Positions 17,469 through 27,028 are shown, counted from the first letter of the stretch. The stretch: 49,569 nucleotides of DNA from an uncultured Tenacibaculum sp. (GCA_947498055.1 CANMJA010000031.1:1-49569), one strand, 5' to 3'. The notes: a model not told the origin generated them from the sequence alone. Program-made: numbers and translations.

Positions 17469-18503
17469 TTATCTAAAACTAAATGCTATTCCTGCATTTA
17501 CAGAATTATATTCCTGTAACGAATAACTTCCAAATATTTTAAAAAAACCTAAGCTTAATCTAGCTCCTACAGTTGCATTAAAACTCCCTGCACTTTCTTT
17601 TATTGAAAATGGATCTGTAGTGGTTTCTTGAATAGTAGGTACTGTTGGATTTCCTGTTTGATATGTTAACGTATAATCCCCTAACATACTTAGAGTTGTA
17701 TTTCCAGAATTATAACCTAAACCTCCATAAACATTTATAATAGGAAAATTTAAAGAAGCTATTGCTTGAAACGTATAGGTATTAAGTTTAAATTCTGCGG
17801 AAGCATCTCTAGTTGTTACCTCTCCATTACCATTTTCTATTAAGTAATCTAAATTCATAGTAGAATAAGCTGCTAATAAAGAAACATGCAAAGGTGTTTT
17901 ATCTATTACACCAAACCAATCTGTAATTTCTTTTTTAAAACCTATACCAAAAACATTTCCTTCAAAATCATCTGAACCTACTATTGGTAAATATCGTACT
18001 ATTGCATCTAATTTAAAAGGCAATCCCACGCTTACTTGTAAAGATGGCACAGGAATCGAACCTAAAGGTAAATTTTCTTTTTCTCCTATTGGCATTTGAA
18101 AGTTTGCTGTTACATTCTGACCATTAACAACTGCTTGGTAAGAAATAGTTGCTGGGGTTTCATTTTTATCTCCTGCTATAGTCGGACTAGTATTTCTATC
18201 TGGAGTACTTGCACTCGACAATCCTATATTTCTAATATCGAAAATTTCTTCTTTTTCTGGGATAAAAGAGGCTACTGCACCAATAGTAATATCAAAACCA
18301 AACTTTTTATGAACTTTTGCGGTATGGTACCAACCGTTATTCATACTATAAATAAATCCTGTAAGCGCTGGCTTTAAATAGGCTTTGGTTAATTTTTGCG
18401 CATCTTCTTTTGCTAATAAAATGGTTTCTAATTCCTGAGCATTGGTAGCTTTAAAAAAGAGGAATAAGACTAAAAAAGTAGTAATCGTTTTTCTCATGGT
18501 CAT
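17469..18503 (-). CDS. Secreted beta-barrel-like protein, DUF6588-like
   Basis: The 344-residue protein has a signal peptide ending around TNAQ (ATG at 18503, or a second ATG two codons on). The segment NGWYHTAKVHKKFGFDITIGA and the later SVGLPFKLDAIVRYLP and YGGLGYNSGNTTL strands resemble the DUF6588 family of Bacteroidota outer-membrane proteins; the assignment is from memory of the family pattern. The C terminus ends in FSFR, as in a barrel strand. It is a single gene with its own terminator. Confidence 0.65.
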   Translation of the reverse strand: MTMRKTITTFLVLFLFFKATNAQELETILLAKEDAQKLTKAYLKPALTGFIYSMNNGWYHTAKVHKKFGFDITIGAVASFIPEKEEIFDIRNIGLSSASTPDRNTSPTIAGDKNETPATISYQAVVNGQNVTANFQMPIGEKENLPLGSIPVPSLQVSVGLPFKLDAIVRYLPIVGSDDFEGNVFGIGFKKEITDWFGVIDKTPLHVSLLAAYSTMNLDYLIENGNGEVTTRDASAEFKLNTYTFQAIASLNFPIINVYGGLGYNSGNTTLSMLGDYTLTYQTGNPTVPTIQETTTDPFSIKESAGSFNATVGARLSLGFFKIFGSYSLQEYNSVNAGIAFSFR

Positions 18504-18750
18504 TCTTATTGAATTTTATGCTAATTTATAAAAATAGCTTTTAAACTAGTATTATGAATTTTTATAAAAATCAAAATTAGTTTATAAATGGCGTATTTTA
18601 AATACTTACGAATAGGTATTGTATTCATTTATTCTCTACAACAAGAGTTTTAAACCTCTTATTTGATCCCTTTTAAAGTATAAGCACTTTCCTACTAGTT
18701 AAATATTCGTGAATTATATTACTCCTTTTTTGAAGAGAAAATACTAAAAA

Positions 18751-18778
18751 AAATCCTCTATTTTTCAATAGAGGATTT
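18751..18778 (-). terminator. Hairpin terminator of gyrB
   Basis: A 12-bp perfect stem (AAATCCTCTATT) with a four-base loop lies 24 bases after the gyrB stop, followed on the minus strand by a T run. Confidence 0.85.
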
Positions 18779-18802
18779 AAGAACTTTTATTTAAATAATT
18801 AA

Positions 18803-20740
18803 TTATGCATCAATATTTGCATACTTAGCGTTTCTTTCAATAAAATCTCTACGAGGAGGCACCTCATCACCCATAAGCATAGAGAAAACTCTATCTGCTT
18901 CTGTTCCGCTATCTATAACAACCTGACGTAATGTTCTGAATTCTGGATTCATGGTAGTATCCCATAATTGCTCAGCATTCATTTCTCCTAAACCTTTGTA
19001 ACGTTGAATCGTTACACTTCCTCCCATTTTTTGTGCAATTAAATCACGTTGATTATCATCCCAAGCATACTCTCTCTTTTGTCCTTTTTTCACTAAATAT
19101 AGTGGAGGTGTTGCTATATAAATGTAGCCTTGCTCTACCATATCTCGCATATAACGGAAGAAGAAAGTTAAAATTAATGTTGCTATATGCGAACCATCTA
19201 CATCGGCATCACACATAATAACTACTTTATGATAACGTAATTTAGATAAATTTAAAGCTCTTGGATCTTCTTCTGTTCCTATAGAAATACCTAAAGCTGT
19301 AAACATATTTTTAATTTCCTCATTTTCAAAAACCTTATGTTGCATTGCTTTTTCAACATTTAAGATTTTACCTCTTAAAGGTAATATAGCTTGAAAATTA
19401 CGGTCACGTCCTTGTTTTGCTGTACCTCCTGCCGAATCTCCCTCGACTAAAAATATTTCACACATTGCAGGATCTGTTTCTGAACAATCTGATAATTTAC
19501 CAGGTAAACCACCAATACTCATTACGGTTTTACGCTGTACCATTTCTCTTGCTTTACGAGCAGCATGACGCGCTTGTGCAGCTAAGATTACTTTTTGCAC
19601 AATCGTTTTAGCATCGTTTGGATTTTCTTCCAAATAATCGGTAAGCATTTCGGATACTGCTTGAGAAACCGCAGAAGTAACTTCTCTGTTTCCTAGCTTC
19701 GTTTTTGTTTGTCCTTCAAATTGAGGTTCTCCTACTTTTACAGATACAATAGCTGTTAAACCTTCTCTAAAATCATCTCCAGAAATTTCAAACTTCACAT
19801 TTTTTAACAATCCAGAATTATCTGCATACTTTTTAAGTGTACCAGTTAAACCTCTTCTAAATCCAGATAAATGAGTTCCTCCTTCATGTGTATTAATATT
19901 ATTTACATAAGAATGTAAATTCTCTGAATAAGAATCATTATACGTCATAGCTACCTCTACAGGAATACCATTTTTCTCACCCTCCATAGAAATAACGTTT
20001 TGAATAACTGGTGTACGAGTGCTATCTAAGTATTTTACAAATTCAGAAAGCCCCTCATTGCTATGAAACACTTCCGAAATATCATTTCCTTCATCGTCTT
20101 TGTTACGTTTATCTGTTAAGGTTATTGTAATTCCTTTATTTAAATAAGATAATTCACGCATACGAGTTGCTAGCGTTTCGTAACTATATTCGGTTGTTTG
20201 CTGAAAAATAGATTTGTCTGGTAAAAAAGTAACAATAGTACCAGTAAAATCAGTTTCTCCAATGGTTTTTACTGGATATAATGTTTTTCCTTTTTCATAT
20301 TCTTGTTGCCATATTTTACCGTCTTTATGAACCGTAGCTGTTAAATGATCTGAAAGTGCGTTTACACAAGAAACCCCAACACCATGAAGTCCTCCAGAAA
20401 CTTTATAAGAATCTTTATCGAACTTACCACCGGCTCCAATCTTAGTCATTACCACTTGTAACGCTGATACTCCTTCTTTTTTATGAATTCCTACAGGAAT
20501 ACCACGACCATTATCTTTTGTAGTAATTGAATTATCTTCATTAATGGTAACTTCAATACTATCACAATGACCCGCTAAAGCTTCGTCAATTGAATTATCT
20601 ACTACTTCATATACTAAATGGTGTAATCCTCTAACACCAACATCTCCAATATACATCGACGGACGCATACGAACATGCTCCATTCCTTCTAAAGCCTGAA
20701 TACTATCGGCTGAATAATTATGCTTTTTATCTTCACTCAT
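18803..20740 (-). CDS. gyrB: DNA gyrase subunit B
   Basis: The 645-residue protein is the ATPase subunit of gyrase, which introduces negative supercoils with GyrA (not in the window). The GHKL ATPase domain shows VDNSIDEALAG and NGRGIPVGIHKKEG. The transducer has QTKTKLGN. The TOPRIM motif is EGDSAGGTAKQGRD with the metal-binding DADVDGSH, and the tail has GLGEMN. The length matches Bacteroidota GyrB without the long insert of proteobacterial versions. ParE is the alternative, but the overall match favours GyrB. It is a single transcription unit with about 400 bases of non-coding sequence upstream. Confidence 0.95.
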   Translation of the reverse strand: MSEDKKHNYSADSIQALEGMEHVRMRPSMYIGDVGVRGLHHLVYEVVDNSIDEALAGHCDSIEVTINEDNSITTKDNGRGIPVGIHKKEGVSALQVVMTKIGAGGKFDKDSYKVSGGLHGVGVSCVNALSDHLTATVHKDGKIWQQEYEKGKTLYPVKTIGETDFTGTIVTFLPDKSIFQQTTEYSYETLATRMRELSYLNKGITITLTDKRNKDDEGNDISEVFHSNEGLSEFVKYLDSTRTPVIQNVISMEGEKNGIPVEVAMTYNDSYSENLHSYVNNINTHEGGTHLSGFRRGLTGTLKKYADNSGLLKNVKFEISGDDFREGLTAIVSVKVGEPQFEGQTKTKLGNREVTSAVSQAVSEMLTDYLEENPNDAKTIVQKVILAAQARHAARKAREMVQRKTVMSIGGLPGKLSDCSETDPAMCEIFLVEGDSAGGTAKQGRDRNFQAILPLRGKILNVEKAMQHKVFENEEIKNMFTALGISIGTEEDPRALNLSKLRYHKVVIMCDADVDGSHIATLILTFFFRYMRDMVEQGYIYIATPPLYLVKKGQKREYAWDDNQRDLIAQKMGGSVTIQRYKGLGEMNAEQLWDTTMNPEFRTLRQVVIDSGTEADRVFSMLMGDEVPPRRDFIERNAKYANIDA

Positions 20741-21139
20741 ATTTTGAGATTATTTATTCTTTTTTATACATTCTATACACTAATACATCTCTGAAATACA
20801 GAGAAAATTGTTTCTATAATTGTAAAAGTATATTTCTTAAAAAATGTTCTTTTTTCCCCCACAGAAAAAGTTGTAATTATACAACGAAAACACAGATAAC
20901 GAATTTACGATTTTTCCTTTTATAAATAAAGTTTTTAAGCGATTTTACGCTGTTTTTATCAACATTTGTTTATAACCTAAAACCGCCTTAAATCAACCAA
21001 AAAACACCTTAGAATCAATTTAAGTTTATTTTTTTATTTAAAATATCAATGATTTTTATAAAAACCCCTCTAAAAGCCATTTTACTTCCTTGAATTTTAT
21101 CATTAAAATGCTTTTAATTTTATGTATTTGTAAAACAAT
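20741..21139. other. 399-bp gene-less stretch upstream of gyrB
   Basis: AT-rich and without an open frame. It presumably holds the gyrB promoter, for which I find only a near match (TACTTTTA at about 20823 on the minus strand). A single sequence one base off the DnaA box occurs at 20956-20964. No origin-like cluster is seen. Confidence 0.5.
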
Positions 21140-21775
21140 TTAATTTATTTTTAAAAAATCTAAAAAATCGTTTCTCGAAATTTCTCTTGCTCCCAAGCTA
21201 GCCAAATGGTCGTTATGCACTTGACAATCTATTAATTTATAACCACAGTTTTGTGCTAAATATATAAAAGCAACCTTACTCATATTACTAGCTTTACTAA
21301 ACATACTTTCTCCACAAAAAATACCATTTCCTAAATCAACTCCATATAAACCACCTACTAATTCATCTTCTTTCCAAACCTCAATAGATTTAGCAAATCC
21401 TTTATGATGTAAATTAATATATGCTTGTTGCATGTCATCTGTAATCCATGTTCCTTCTTGCTCCTTCCTATTAATAGATTTGCAATTAAAAACCACTTCT
21501 TCAAAAGCTTTATTTATAGTAATTGTATATTCTTTTTTACGAAGCACTTGCTTCATCGATTTAGAAATTTTTATTTCATTAGGAAATAACACCATTCGTT
21601 CCCATGGTGAATACCAAACAATAGGCTCTCCTTCATTAAACCAAGGAAATATTCCACGTTCATATGCATACATCAACCTCTCTACCGATAAATCACCCCC
21701 TAAAGCAATAACTCCTTCTTCAGATACAACCTTATAAGGAGGGAATTCTATTTTTTTATCTAACCAATAATACAT
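21140..21775 (-). CDS. aat: Leucyl/phenylalanyl-tRNA--protein transferase
   Basis: This enzyme adds Leu or Phe from aminoacyl-tRNA to proteins with N-terminal Arg or Lys and so marks them for ClpS/ClpAP. From the ATG at 21775 the protein has 211 residues: EFPPYKVVSEEGVIALGGDLS, YERGIFPWFNEGEPIVWYSPWERMVL and GGLYGVDLGNGIFCGESMFS are family hallmarks. The longer frame from 21892 would add 39 unrelated residues inside the upstream gene and is rejected. The ATG overlaps the stop of the atoE-like gene in TAATG, so translation is likely coupled. No clpS or clpA is in the window. Confidence 0.93.
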   Translation of the reverse strand: MYYWLDKKIEFPPYKVVSEEGVIALGGDLSVERLMYAYERGIFPWFNEGEPIVWYSPWERMVLFPNEIKISKSMKQVLRKKEYTITINKAFEEVVFNCKSINRKEQEGTWITDDMQQAYINLHHKGFAKSIEVWKEDELVGGLYGVDLGNGIFCGESMFSKASNMSKVAFIYLAQNCGYKLIDCQVHNDHLASLGAREISRNDFLDFLKIN

Positions 21776-23154
21776 TAAAAAATTATTAATCCTAATACAT
21801 AAATTATTGTGCCCACAAACATTGCTATTAACGTATAGGGCAATATTTCTTTCGCTTTTAACTTCGTTATACCTAATAATGGCAATGCCCAAAAGGGTTG
21901 CAACATATTAGTAATTTGATCTCCATACGCTAATGCCATAATAGCTTTAGGCAACGAAACCCCCAACTGCAAAGCGCTTTCTACCACAATAGGCCCTTGA
22001 ACTACCCACTGTCCACCTCCGCTAGGCACAAATATATTTACTAACCCTGCGCTAAAAAAAGTAAATATAGGCAATGTTTTTGCACTAGCTATTGACACAA
22101 AGAAACTAGATATTAAAGTAACCATACCTGTACTTTTCATAATTCCCATAATACCAAAATATAAAGGAAATTGAATTAAAACACCAGATATATCTCCGAT
22201 AGATTCTTTTATAGCATTTGTAAACTTTTTAAAACTCCCATGAAGTATAATTCCCAATCCTAACATAAAAAAGTTAATTAGATTTGGAGTAATCTTTAGT
22301 GCTTTTATATCTTCAAAATAACGATAGAAGAACGTTATTAAAATCAGTAACCCAAACATAGTAGATACGATTCTAGAACCCTCTAGTTTTTCGACTTTCG
22401 TAACTACTTTATCCTCTTTATTTAATACATATTCAGGTAAATTTATTTTTGTTGGGTTCGCTTTTTTTCCTAAAAAGTAAAAAGTAACAGAAACTGCAAG
22501 TAAAACCACTAAAAATATAATTATATTCCACCAACTAAATACTGTTTTAGAATAATTGATCACCTCAGGAATTTGTTGCATTATTTTTTCAGAAGAAACC
22601 GTATTCATCATATTTTTAATATGACCACTTTCATTAATTTTTATTGGTGCAGAACCAGAAATACCACCGTGCCAAACCATTAATCCGGTATACCCTGCTG
22701 CTCCGATTATCGGATAATTTAATTTAATTCCTTTTTTCTGCGCATGTTCTGCTACTTTTCTTGCTAATAAGGCTCCAAAAACAAGTCCTAATCCCCAATT
22801 AAAAAATGCGACAATCATGGTTGTACTACTAACAATTGCTGCACTACTTGCTGTATTAGTACAATATTTTGTTATCTTCAAAATGAAAAAACTTACTGGC
22901 CTACTTAAAACTAATACATGACCTAACACCAAAATTAACATCATTTGATACGCGAAAACAAGCAAACCGTTTGTCCAAATACCTTGTTCCCAAAACTGTA
23001 AAACTGTCATAAAGTATTCACCAATAAAAACATTCTCTGGCTTTGTAAACCCCACAGCTAACAACAATGTAACTATCGTTAATAAAACAGCAATCGTAAA
23101 AGGAGATGGTAGATATTTTTTGAAAATATTTTCGATAAATGAAGTTAGTTTCAT
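21775..23154 (-). CDS. atoE: Short-chain fatty acid transporter, AtoE family
   Basis: The protein has 459 residues from the ATG at 23154 (the frame extends to 23265, but the extra residues are not family-like and run into the divergent gene). It has about ten to twelve transmembrane helices. Family signatures include MVWHGGISGSAP, FVPSGGGQWVVQGPIV and YGDQITNMLQPFWALPLLG. It should move short-chain fatty acids such as acetoacetate or butyrate across the inner membrane. It is followed with a one-base overlap by aat. The 63-base gap to the divergent FAD enzyme holds the promoters of both. Confidence 0.9.
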   Translation of the reverse strand: MKLTSFIENIFKKYLPSPFTIAVLLTIVTLLLAVGFTKPENVFIGEYFMTVLQFWEQGIWTNGLLVFAYQMMLILVLGHVLVLSRPVSFFILKITKYCTNTASSAAIVSSTTMIVAFFNWGLGLVFGALLARKVAEHAQKKGIKLNYPIIGAAGYTGLMVWHGGISGSAPIKINESGHIKNMMNTVSSEKIMQQIPEVINYSKTVFSWWNIIIFLVVLLAVSVTFYFLGKKANPTKINLPEYVLNKEDKVVTKVEKLEGSRIVSTMFGLLILITFFYRYFEDIKALKITPNLINFFMLGLGIILHGSFKKFTNAIKESIGDISGVLIQFPLYFGIMGIMKSTGMVTLISSFFVSIASAKTLPIFTFFSAGLVNIFVPSGGGQWVVQGPIVVESALQLGVSLPKAIMALAYGDQITNMLQPFWALPLLGITKLKAKEILPYTLIAMFVGTIIYVLGLIIF

Positions 23155-23205
23155 ACAAATTGGTTTATTGCTAAAATAAAGAAAAGATATCCATTGAAAT
23201 TTGCA

Positions 23206-23213
23206 TAGTTTTG
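23206..23213 (+). promoter_or_regulatory. -7 element four bases before the FAD-enzyme ATG
   Basis: TAGTTTTG, then CAAT, then ATG at 23218. This spacing predicts a leaderless transcript. Confidence 0.55.
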
Positions 23214-23217
23214 CAAT

Positions 23218-24774
23218 ATGGTGCAAGAAATTCAACTTCGTGTAAATCTTTTTGAAGAAAAACAAACAGATATTTTAGAAAGAAAAGCTTCTAAACAATT
23301 AAATATAGATGCTTCAAAAATTTCAGGTATTAAAGTTTTACGTAAATCTATCGATGCTCGTAAAAAACAAATTATCTTTAATTATAAAGTAGCAGTTTAT
23401 ATTAACGAACCTATACCAAACACCTCTGATTATACTTTTGAATATAAAGATGTTTCTTCTGCTAAAGAAATACACATTGTCGGTTTCGGCCCAGCAGGCA
23501 TGTATGCAGCCTTACGCTGTATCGAATTAGGTTATAAACCTATTGTTTTAGAACGTGGTAAAAATGTACAAGATAGAAGACGTGATTTACGTGCCATTAA
23601 TCAACAACACTATGTAAACGAAGATTCTAACTACTGTTTTGGTGAAGGAGGAGCAGGTACATACTCTGACGGAAAATTATACACTCGTAGTTTAAAACGT
23701 GGTGATGTTCGTCGTATTTTTGAAAACCTTGTATATCATGGTGCTACAGATCAAATTTTAGTAGATGCTCACCCACATATTGGCACTAATAAACTTCCAA
23801 AGATTATTCAGAATATTCGTGAAACTATTTTAAAGTATGGTGGAGAAATTCATTTTGAAACTAGAGTTATCGACTTTGTTATTAAAAACAACAAACTTCA
23901 AGCTATTCAACTACAAAATGAAAAAGAAATGACTGTTAATGCTGTTATTCTTGCTACAGGACATTCTTCTAGAGACATATATGAGTTATTACATCGAAAA
24001 AATATTTTACTTCAAGCAAAATCATTTGCAATGGGCGTTCGTGTAGAACACCCACAACAAATCATCGATCAAATTCAATACAGCTGTACTGGTGAAAGAG
24101 ATGCTTTATTACCAGCTGCTGCATATAGTTTAGTACATCAAGTAAGAAATCGTGGTGTATATTCCTTTTGTATGTGTCCTGGTGGATTTATCGTTCCTGC
24201 CGCAACTGCCAATGGAGAAATTGTGGTAAATGGCATGTCTCCATCTCGTCGTAATAATAAATTTGCAAATTCGGGTATTGTAGTTGAAATCAATGTAGAT
24301 AAAGATTTACCTAAATATGAACAATATGGTGTTTTAAAAGGATTGCAATTTCAAAAAGATTTAGAAAAATTAGCTTTTAATGCTGGTGGAAAAAGTCAAG
24401 TTGCCCCAGCACAACGACTCACTGATTTTGTAGAAGGTAAACTATCTAATAGCTTAAATGACACCTCTTACCAACCAGGTTTGAACTCCTCTCCTATGCA
24501 CTCGATACTTCCTAAACTTATTGGAAGTAGATTACGTAAAGGATTTTCTGCCTTCGGAAAAAAAATGCACGGGTATTATACAGAAGAAGCTAATATAATA
24601 GGGGTAGAATCTCGTACCTCTTCTCCTGTGAATATTCCTAGAAAAGAGAACTTAGAACACCCGCAAATAGAAGGATTATTCCCTTGTGGAGAAGGTGGCG
24701 GATATGCCGGAGGTATTATTTCAGCTGCTATGGACGGAGAGCGTTGTGCTGAATTTGCCAGTAAACTTTTATAA
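23218..24774 (+). CDS. FAD-dependent dehydrogenase-like protein (COG2509 type)
   Basis: The 518-residue protein has an N-terminal domain of about 75 residues, then a dinucleotide-binding motif (GFGPAGMYAAL, about residues 91-101) with the acceptor Glu in VLERGK. Conserved patches follow, such as CFGEGGAGTYSDGKL, ILATGHSSRD and FCMCPGGFI. The C-terminal FAD-closing motif is FPCGEGGGYAGGIISAAMDG. This set and order fit the uncharacterised FAD-dependent dehydrogenases of COG2509, which are found widely but have no settled reaction. It is cytoplasmic, with no signal or TM segment. Confidence 0.88.
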   Translation: MVQEIQLRVNLFEEKQTDILERKASKQLNIDASKISGIKVLRKSIDARKKQIIFNYKVAVYINEPIPNTSDYTFEYKDVSSAKEIHIVGFGPAGMYAALRCIELGYKPIVLERGKNVQDRRRDLRAINQQHYVNEDSNYCFGEGGAGTYSDGKLYTRSLKRGDVRRIFENLVYHGATDQILVDAHPHIGTNKLPKIIQNIRETILKYGGEIHFETRVIDFVIKNNKLQAIQLQNEKEMTVNAVILATGHSSRDIYELLHRKNILLQAKSFAMGVRVEHPQQIIDQIQYSCTGERDALLPAAAYSLVHQVRNRGVYSFCMCPGGFIVPAATANGEIVVNGMSPSRRNNKFANSGIVVEINVDKDLPKYEQYGVLKGLQFQKDLEKLAFNAGGKSQVAPAQRLTDFVEGKLSNSLNDTSYQPGLNSSPMHSILPKLIGSRLRKGFSAFGKKMHGYYTEEANIIGVESRTSSPVNIPRKENLEHPQIEGLFPCGEGGGYAGGIISAAMDGERCAEFASKLL

Positions 24775-24811
24775 TTAACTAAATTTAGTTTGGTATTATA
24801 TAATTACCTTG

Positions 24812-24819
24812 TATTTTTG
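24812..24819 (+). promoter_or_regulatory. Full promoter: -33 TTG and -7 TATTTTTG
   Basis: TTG at 24790-24792 is separated by 19 bases from TATTTTTG at 24812-24819, matching the Bacteroidota sigma-A consensus. The leader to the ATG at 24849 contains a five-codon upstream frame (24835-24852). Confidence 0.6.
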
Positions 24820-24848
24820 CAATTTAAAATTTAGATGCCGTTAGAAAG

Positions 24849-25472
24849 ATGAGCAAGAAATTGAAAAAGACAACTAAAAAACCACATTTAGAAAGGTTAC
24901 ACAACTATTATCAACGAACTGGTTTTTATATGTTTATTTGGGAAAGCCTAAAAAAAGCTTTTCTTCCTATCGTTGCTGTTATTGTTGCATTGCTATTATT
25001 TAACAAGTTTGTTTATAATATTAATGATGGTTTACAAGCAATGACAGAATATTTTTCGAGATTAAGTTTATTCATCATATTCTTTATTTCTGAGACTATT
25101 TTAGGTTTAATACCTCCAGAAATTTTTATTGCCTGGTCTAAGAAAACTTCAGACCCTATTTTAAATCTTATTATTTTAGCTTTCTTATCTTATTTTGGTG
25201 GTCTTTTAGCATATTTTATAGGAAAGGCTTCTTTACGAATTAAAGCTGTTAAAAATTATTTAGAGGTGAAAATGGCTAAACATTTAAAGAACACTAAAAA
25301 ATGGGGAGGTATTCTAGTTTTAGTTGGAGCCTTATTACCACTTCCTTTTGCCATAAGTTGTTTAACTACTGGTATGATTAAGTACCCTTTTAAAAACGTG
25401 GCTCTTTTTGGTTTATTCCGTTTTTTAAGATTCGCTATTTATGCTTGGGCTATTTTCTCTATGGTTAGTTAA
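24849..25472 (+). CDS. VTT/DedA-like membrane protein
   Basis: The 207-residue protein has a basic N terminus and four to five transmembrane helices. The middle section ISETILGLIPPEIFIAW...SYFGGLLAYFIGKAS and the later GALLPLPFAISCLTTGMIKYPFKNV resemble the VTT/DedA (YqaA-like) fold with its re-entrant prolines. Such proteins act in lipid flipping or membrane homeostasis, and the specific substrate is unknown. The assignment is from pattern only. The start ATG overlaps the stop of a five-codon upstream frame. Confidence 0.68.
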   Translation: MSKKLKKTTKKPHLERLHNYYQRTGFYMFIWESLKKAFLPIVAVIVALLLFNKFVYNINDGLQAMTEYFSRLSLFIIFFISETILGLIPPEIFIAWSKKTSDPILNLIILAFLSYFGGLLAYFIGKASLRIKAVKNYLEVKMAKHLKNTKKWGGILVLVGALLPLPFAISCLTTGMIKYPFKNVALFGLFRFLRFAIYAWAIFSMVS

Positions 25473-25538
25473 ATTTCCTTTTAAAGAATGAGTAAAAAAG
25501 ACTATTAACCAAAACAAAATTGCATTTATTTTGTATAC

Positions 25539-26696
25539 ATGAAATTTGTCTTCAAAATTATTTGCAATCCTAGATATTTTGCTCCTTTATTTGTTTTTTC
25601 CTCACTAAATATAATTACTGGAACATGGATCCTTTATATTCCTTTTATTAAGGAGAAACTCTTTTTAAATGATGCTGAAATAGGAATTGCTCTTTTTTCA
25701 TTTGCTATTGGAGCTTTAACAACAATACCTTTTTCTCCTAAAATCATACAATATTTTGGCACAGGAAAAATCACCGGAGCTGGTATAATACTATTTGTTT
25801 TTTTCTACTTATTCCCCATATTATCAAATTCTCATAATCAACTATGTTTTTCTTTATTTATAGTTGGGTTATTCTCTTCTATCACCAATATAGCTATGAA
25901 TACTTTAGTTGCTGAAATTGAAAAAAAAGACAGCATTAATTTTATGTCTACCGCACATGGTTTTTTTAGTCTAGGTGGTGTTATTGGCGCAGGAATAGGA
26001 AGTTTTTTAATGCCCTTATTTACTAAACCTTTGTATCATTTTTCTATAATCATCTTCTTACTTATTATAAGTAATCTTTTACTACTCAAAAAATATTATA
26101 CGATAACTTCTTTTACACAGAAAAAGAATAAAAAAATTTCTTTTAAGAATTTAGAACTACTCTTTCCTTTAGCCTTGATCGGTATTATTATATCTGGAAA
26201 CGAAGGATCTATTGAACACTGGAGTTCTTTGTTTTTAAAAGATGAAGTACACATTAAAACAGAAAAATTAATGGGTTTTGGTTTTTTGTTTTTTTCTTTT
26301 TTTATGATGCTTGGTCGTTTTTTTGGAGATATTATAAGCAACAAAATTGGCTCTATTAAAATCATACTTTATGGCTTTACCATAGCTATCATTGGTTATT
26401 CTCTCGTACTAATTAAACAATTTACCATTACTATTATCGGATTTAGCCTACTTGGCATTGGTTTATCTGTTATTTATCCTGAAATTATTAGGTTTGCTAG
26501 TAAAGCAAAGAAACACGATGCTACTACTGCCATTTCTTTTGTTTCTGGTATTGGATTTTTAGGTTTTTTAAATGCACCTGTAGTTATTGGATATATTTCT
26601 AAACTTAGTAATTTATCTACTAGTTTTAAAGTACTAGCAGCCACCTGTTTTATCGGAATTTTAATTATTTTTAAATTAAAGAAGCGAGATTTATAA
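25539..26696 (+). CDS. Major facilitator superfamily transporter
   Basis: The 385-residue protein has twelve predicted membrane helices in two halves. After the second helix comes IQYFGTGKITGAG, a weak version of the MFS loop motif, and the second half has the loop GRFFGDIISNKIGSIKI. HGFFSLGGVIGAGIG in the fifth helix is common in sugar or drug MFS carriers of this length. The substrate is not predictable. It is probably a separate unit; the next gene, 21 bases on, has its own promoter element. Confidence 0.83.
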   Translation: MKFVFKIICNPRYFAPLFVFSSLNIITGTWILYIPFIKEKLFLNDAEIGIALFSFAIGALTTIPFSPKIIQYFGTGKITGAGIILFVFFYLFPILSNSHNQLCFSLFIVGLFSSITNIAMNTLVAEIEKKDSINFMSTAHGFFSLGGVIGAGIGSFLMPLFTKPLYHFSIIIFLLIISNLLLLKKYYTITSFTQKKNKKISFKNLELLFPLALIGIIISGNEGSIEHWSSLFLKDEVHIKTEKLMGFGFLFFSFFMMLGRFFGDIISNKIGSIKIILYGFTIAIIGYSLVLIKQFTITIIGFSLLGIGLSVIYPEIIRFASKAKKHDATTAISFVSGIGFLGFLNAPVVIGYISKLSNLSTSFKVLAATCFIGILIIFKLKKRDL

Positions 26697-26705
26697 TTTA
26701 ACAAG

Positions 26706-26713
26706 TACTTTTG
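26706..26713 (+). promoter_or_regulatory. -7 element four bases before the DUF1456 ATG
   Basis: TACTTTTG, then CAGC, then ATG at 26718. It lies in the 21-base gap after the MFS gene, so DUF1456 can be transcribed alone as a leaderless mRNA. Confidence 0.5.
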
Positions 26714-26717
26714 CAGC

Positions 26718-26975
26718 ATGCCTTTAACAAACAACGACATTTTTAAAAAATTACGAGTAGCCCACAAATTAAGAGATACAGATATTATTAAAATCTGTGC
26801 TTTGGTAGATTTTAAAGTTTCTAAGTCTGAATTAGGTGCTTTTTTTAGAAAAGAAGATCATCCTAAATATATGGAATGTGGGGATCAAATTTTGCGAAAC
26901 TTTTTAAATGGTTTAGTTATTCATTTAAGAGGCCCAATGCCAAAGAAAGAGCAAAAGGAACCGTCTAAAAAGTAA
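26718..26975 (+). CDS. DUF1456 family protein, single-domain form
   Basis: The 85-residue protein reads NNDIFKKLRVAHKLRDTDI and VSKSELGAFFRKEDHPKYMECGDQILRNFLNGL, the DUF1456 pattern known from YehS. Enterobacterial YehS has two such domains (about 150 residues); this copy has one plus a basic tail. The function of the family is unknown. The stop codon lies within the terminator hairpin shared with the convergent gene. Confidence 0.85.
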   Translation: MPLTNNDIFKKLRVAHKLRDTDIIKICALVDFKVSKSELGAFFRKEDHPKYMECGDQILRNFLNGLVIHLRGPMPKKEQKEPSKK

Positions 26976-27004
26976 AATAGGAAGCAAAATGGCCTCCTAT
27001 TTTA
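26973..27004. terminator. Bidirectional terminator hairpin
   Basis: TAAAATAGGA pairs with TCCTATTTTA around a 12-base loop between two convergent genes; the left arm includes the DUF1456 stop codon. Confidence 0.75.
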
Positions 27005-27028
27005 TTTTCAATTATATTTTATTTACTT

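Noticed and set aside
20956..20964. DnaA-box-like TTATCAACA near gyrB as a sign of oriC
   Set aside because: Only one site, one base off consensus, with no cluster, no AT-rich unwinding element arrangement and no dnaA nearby.
21776..21892. Longer N terminus for Aat
   Set aside because: It lies inside the atoE coding region and is not family-like; the ATG at 21775 gives the normal length.
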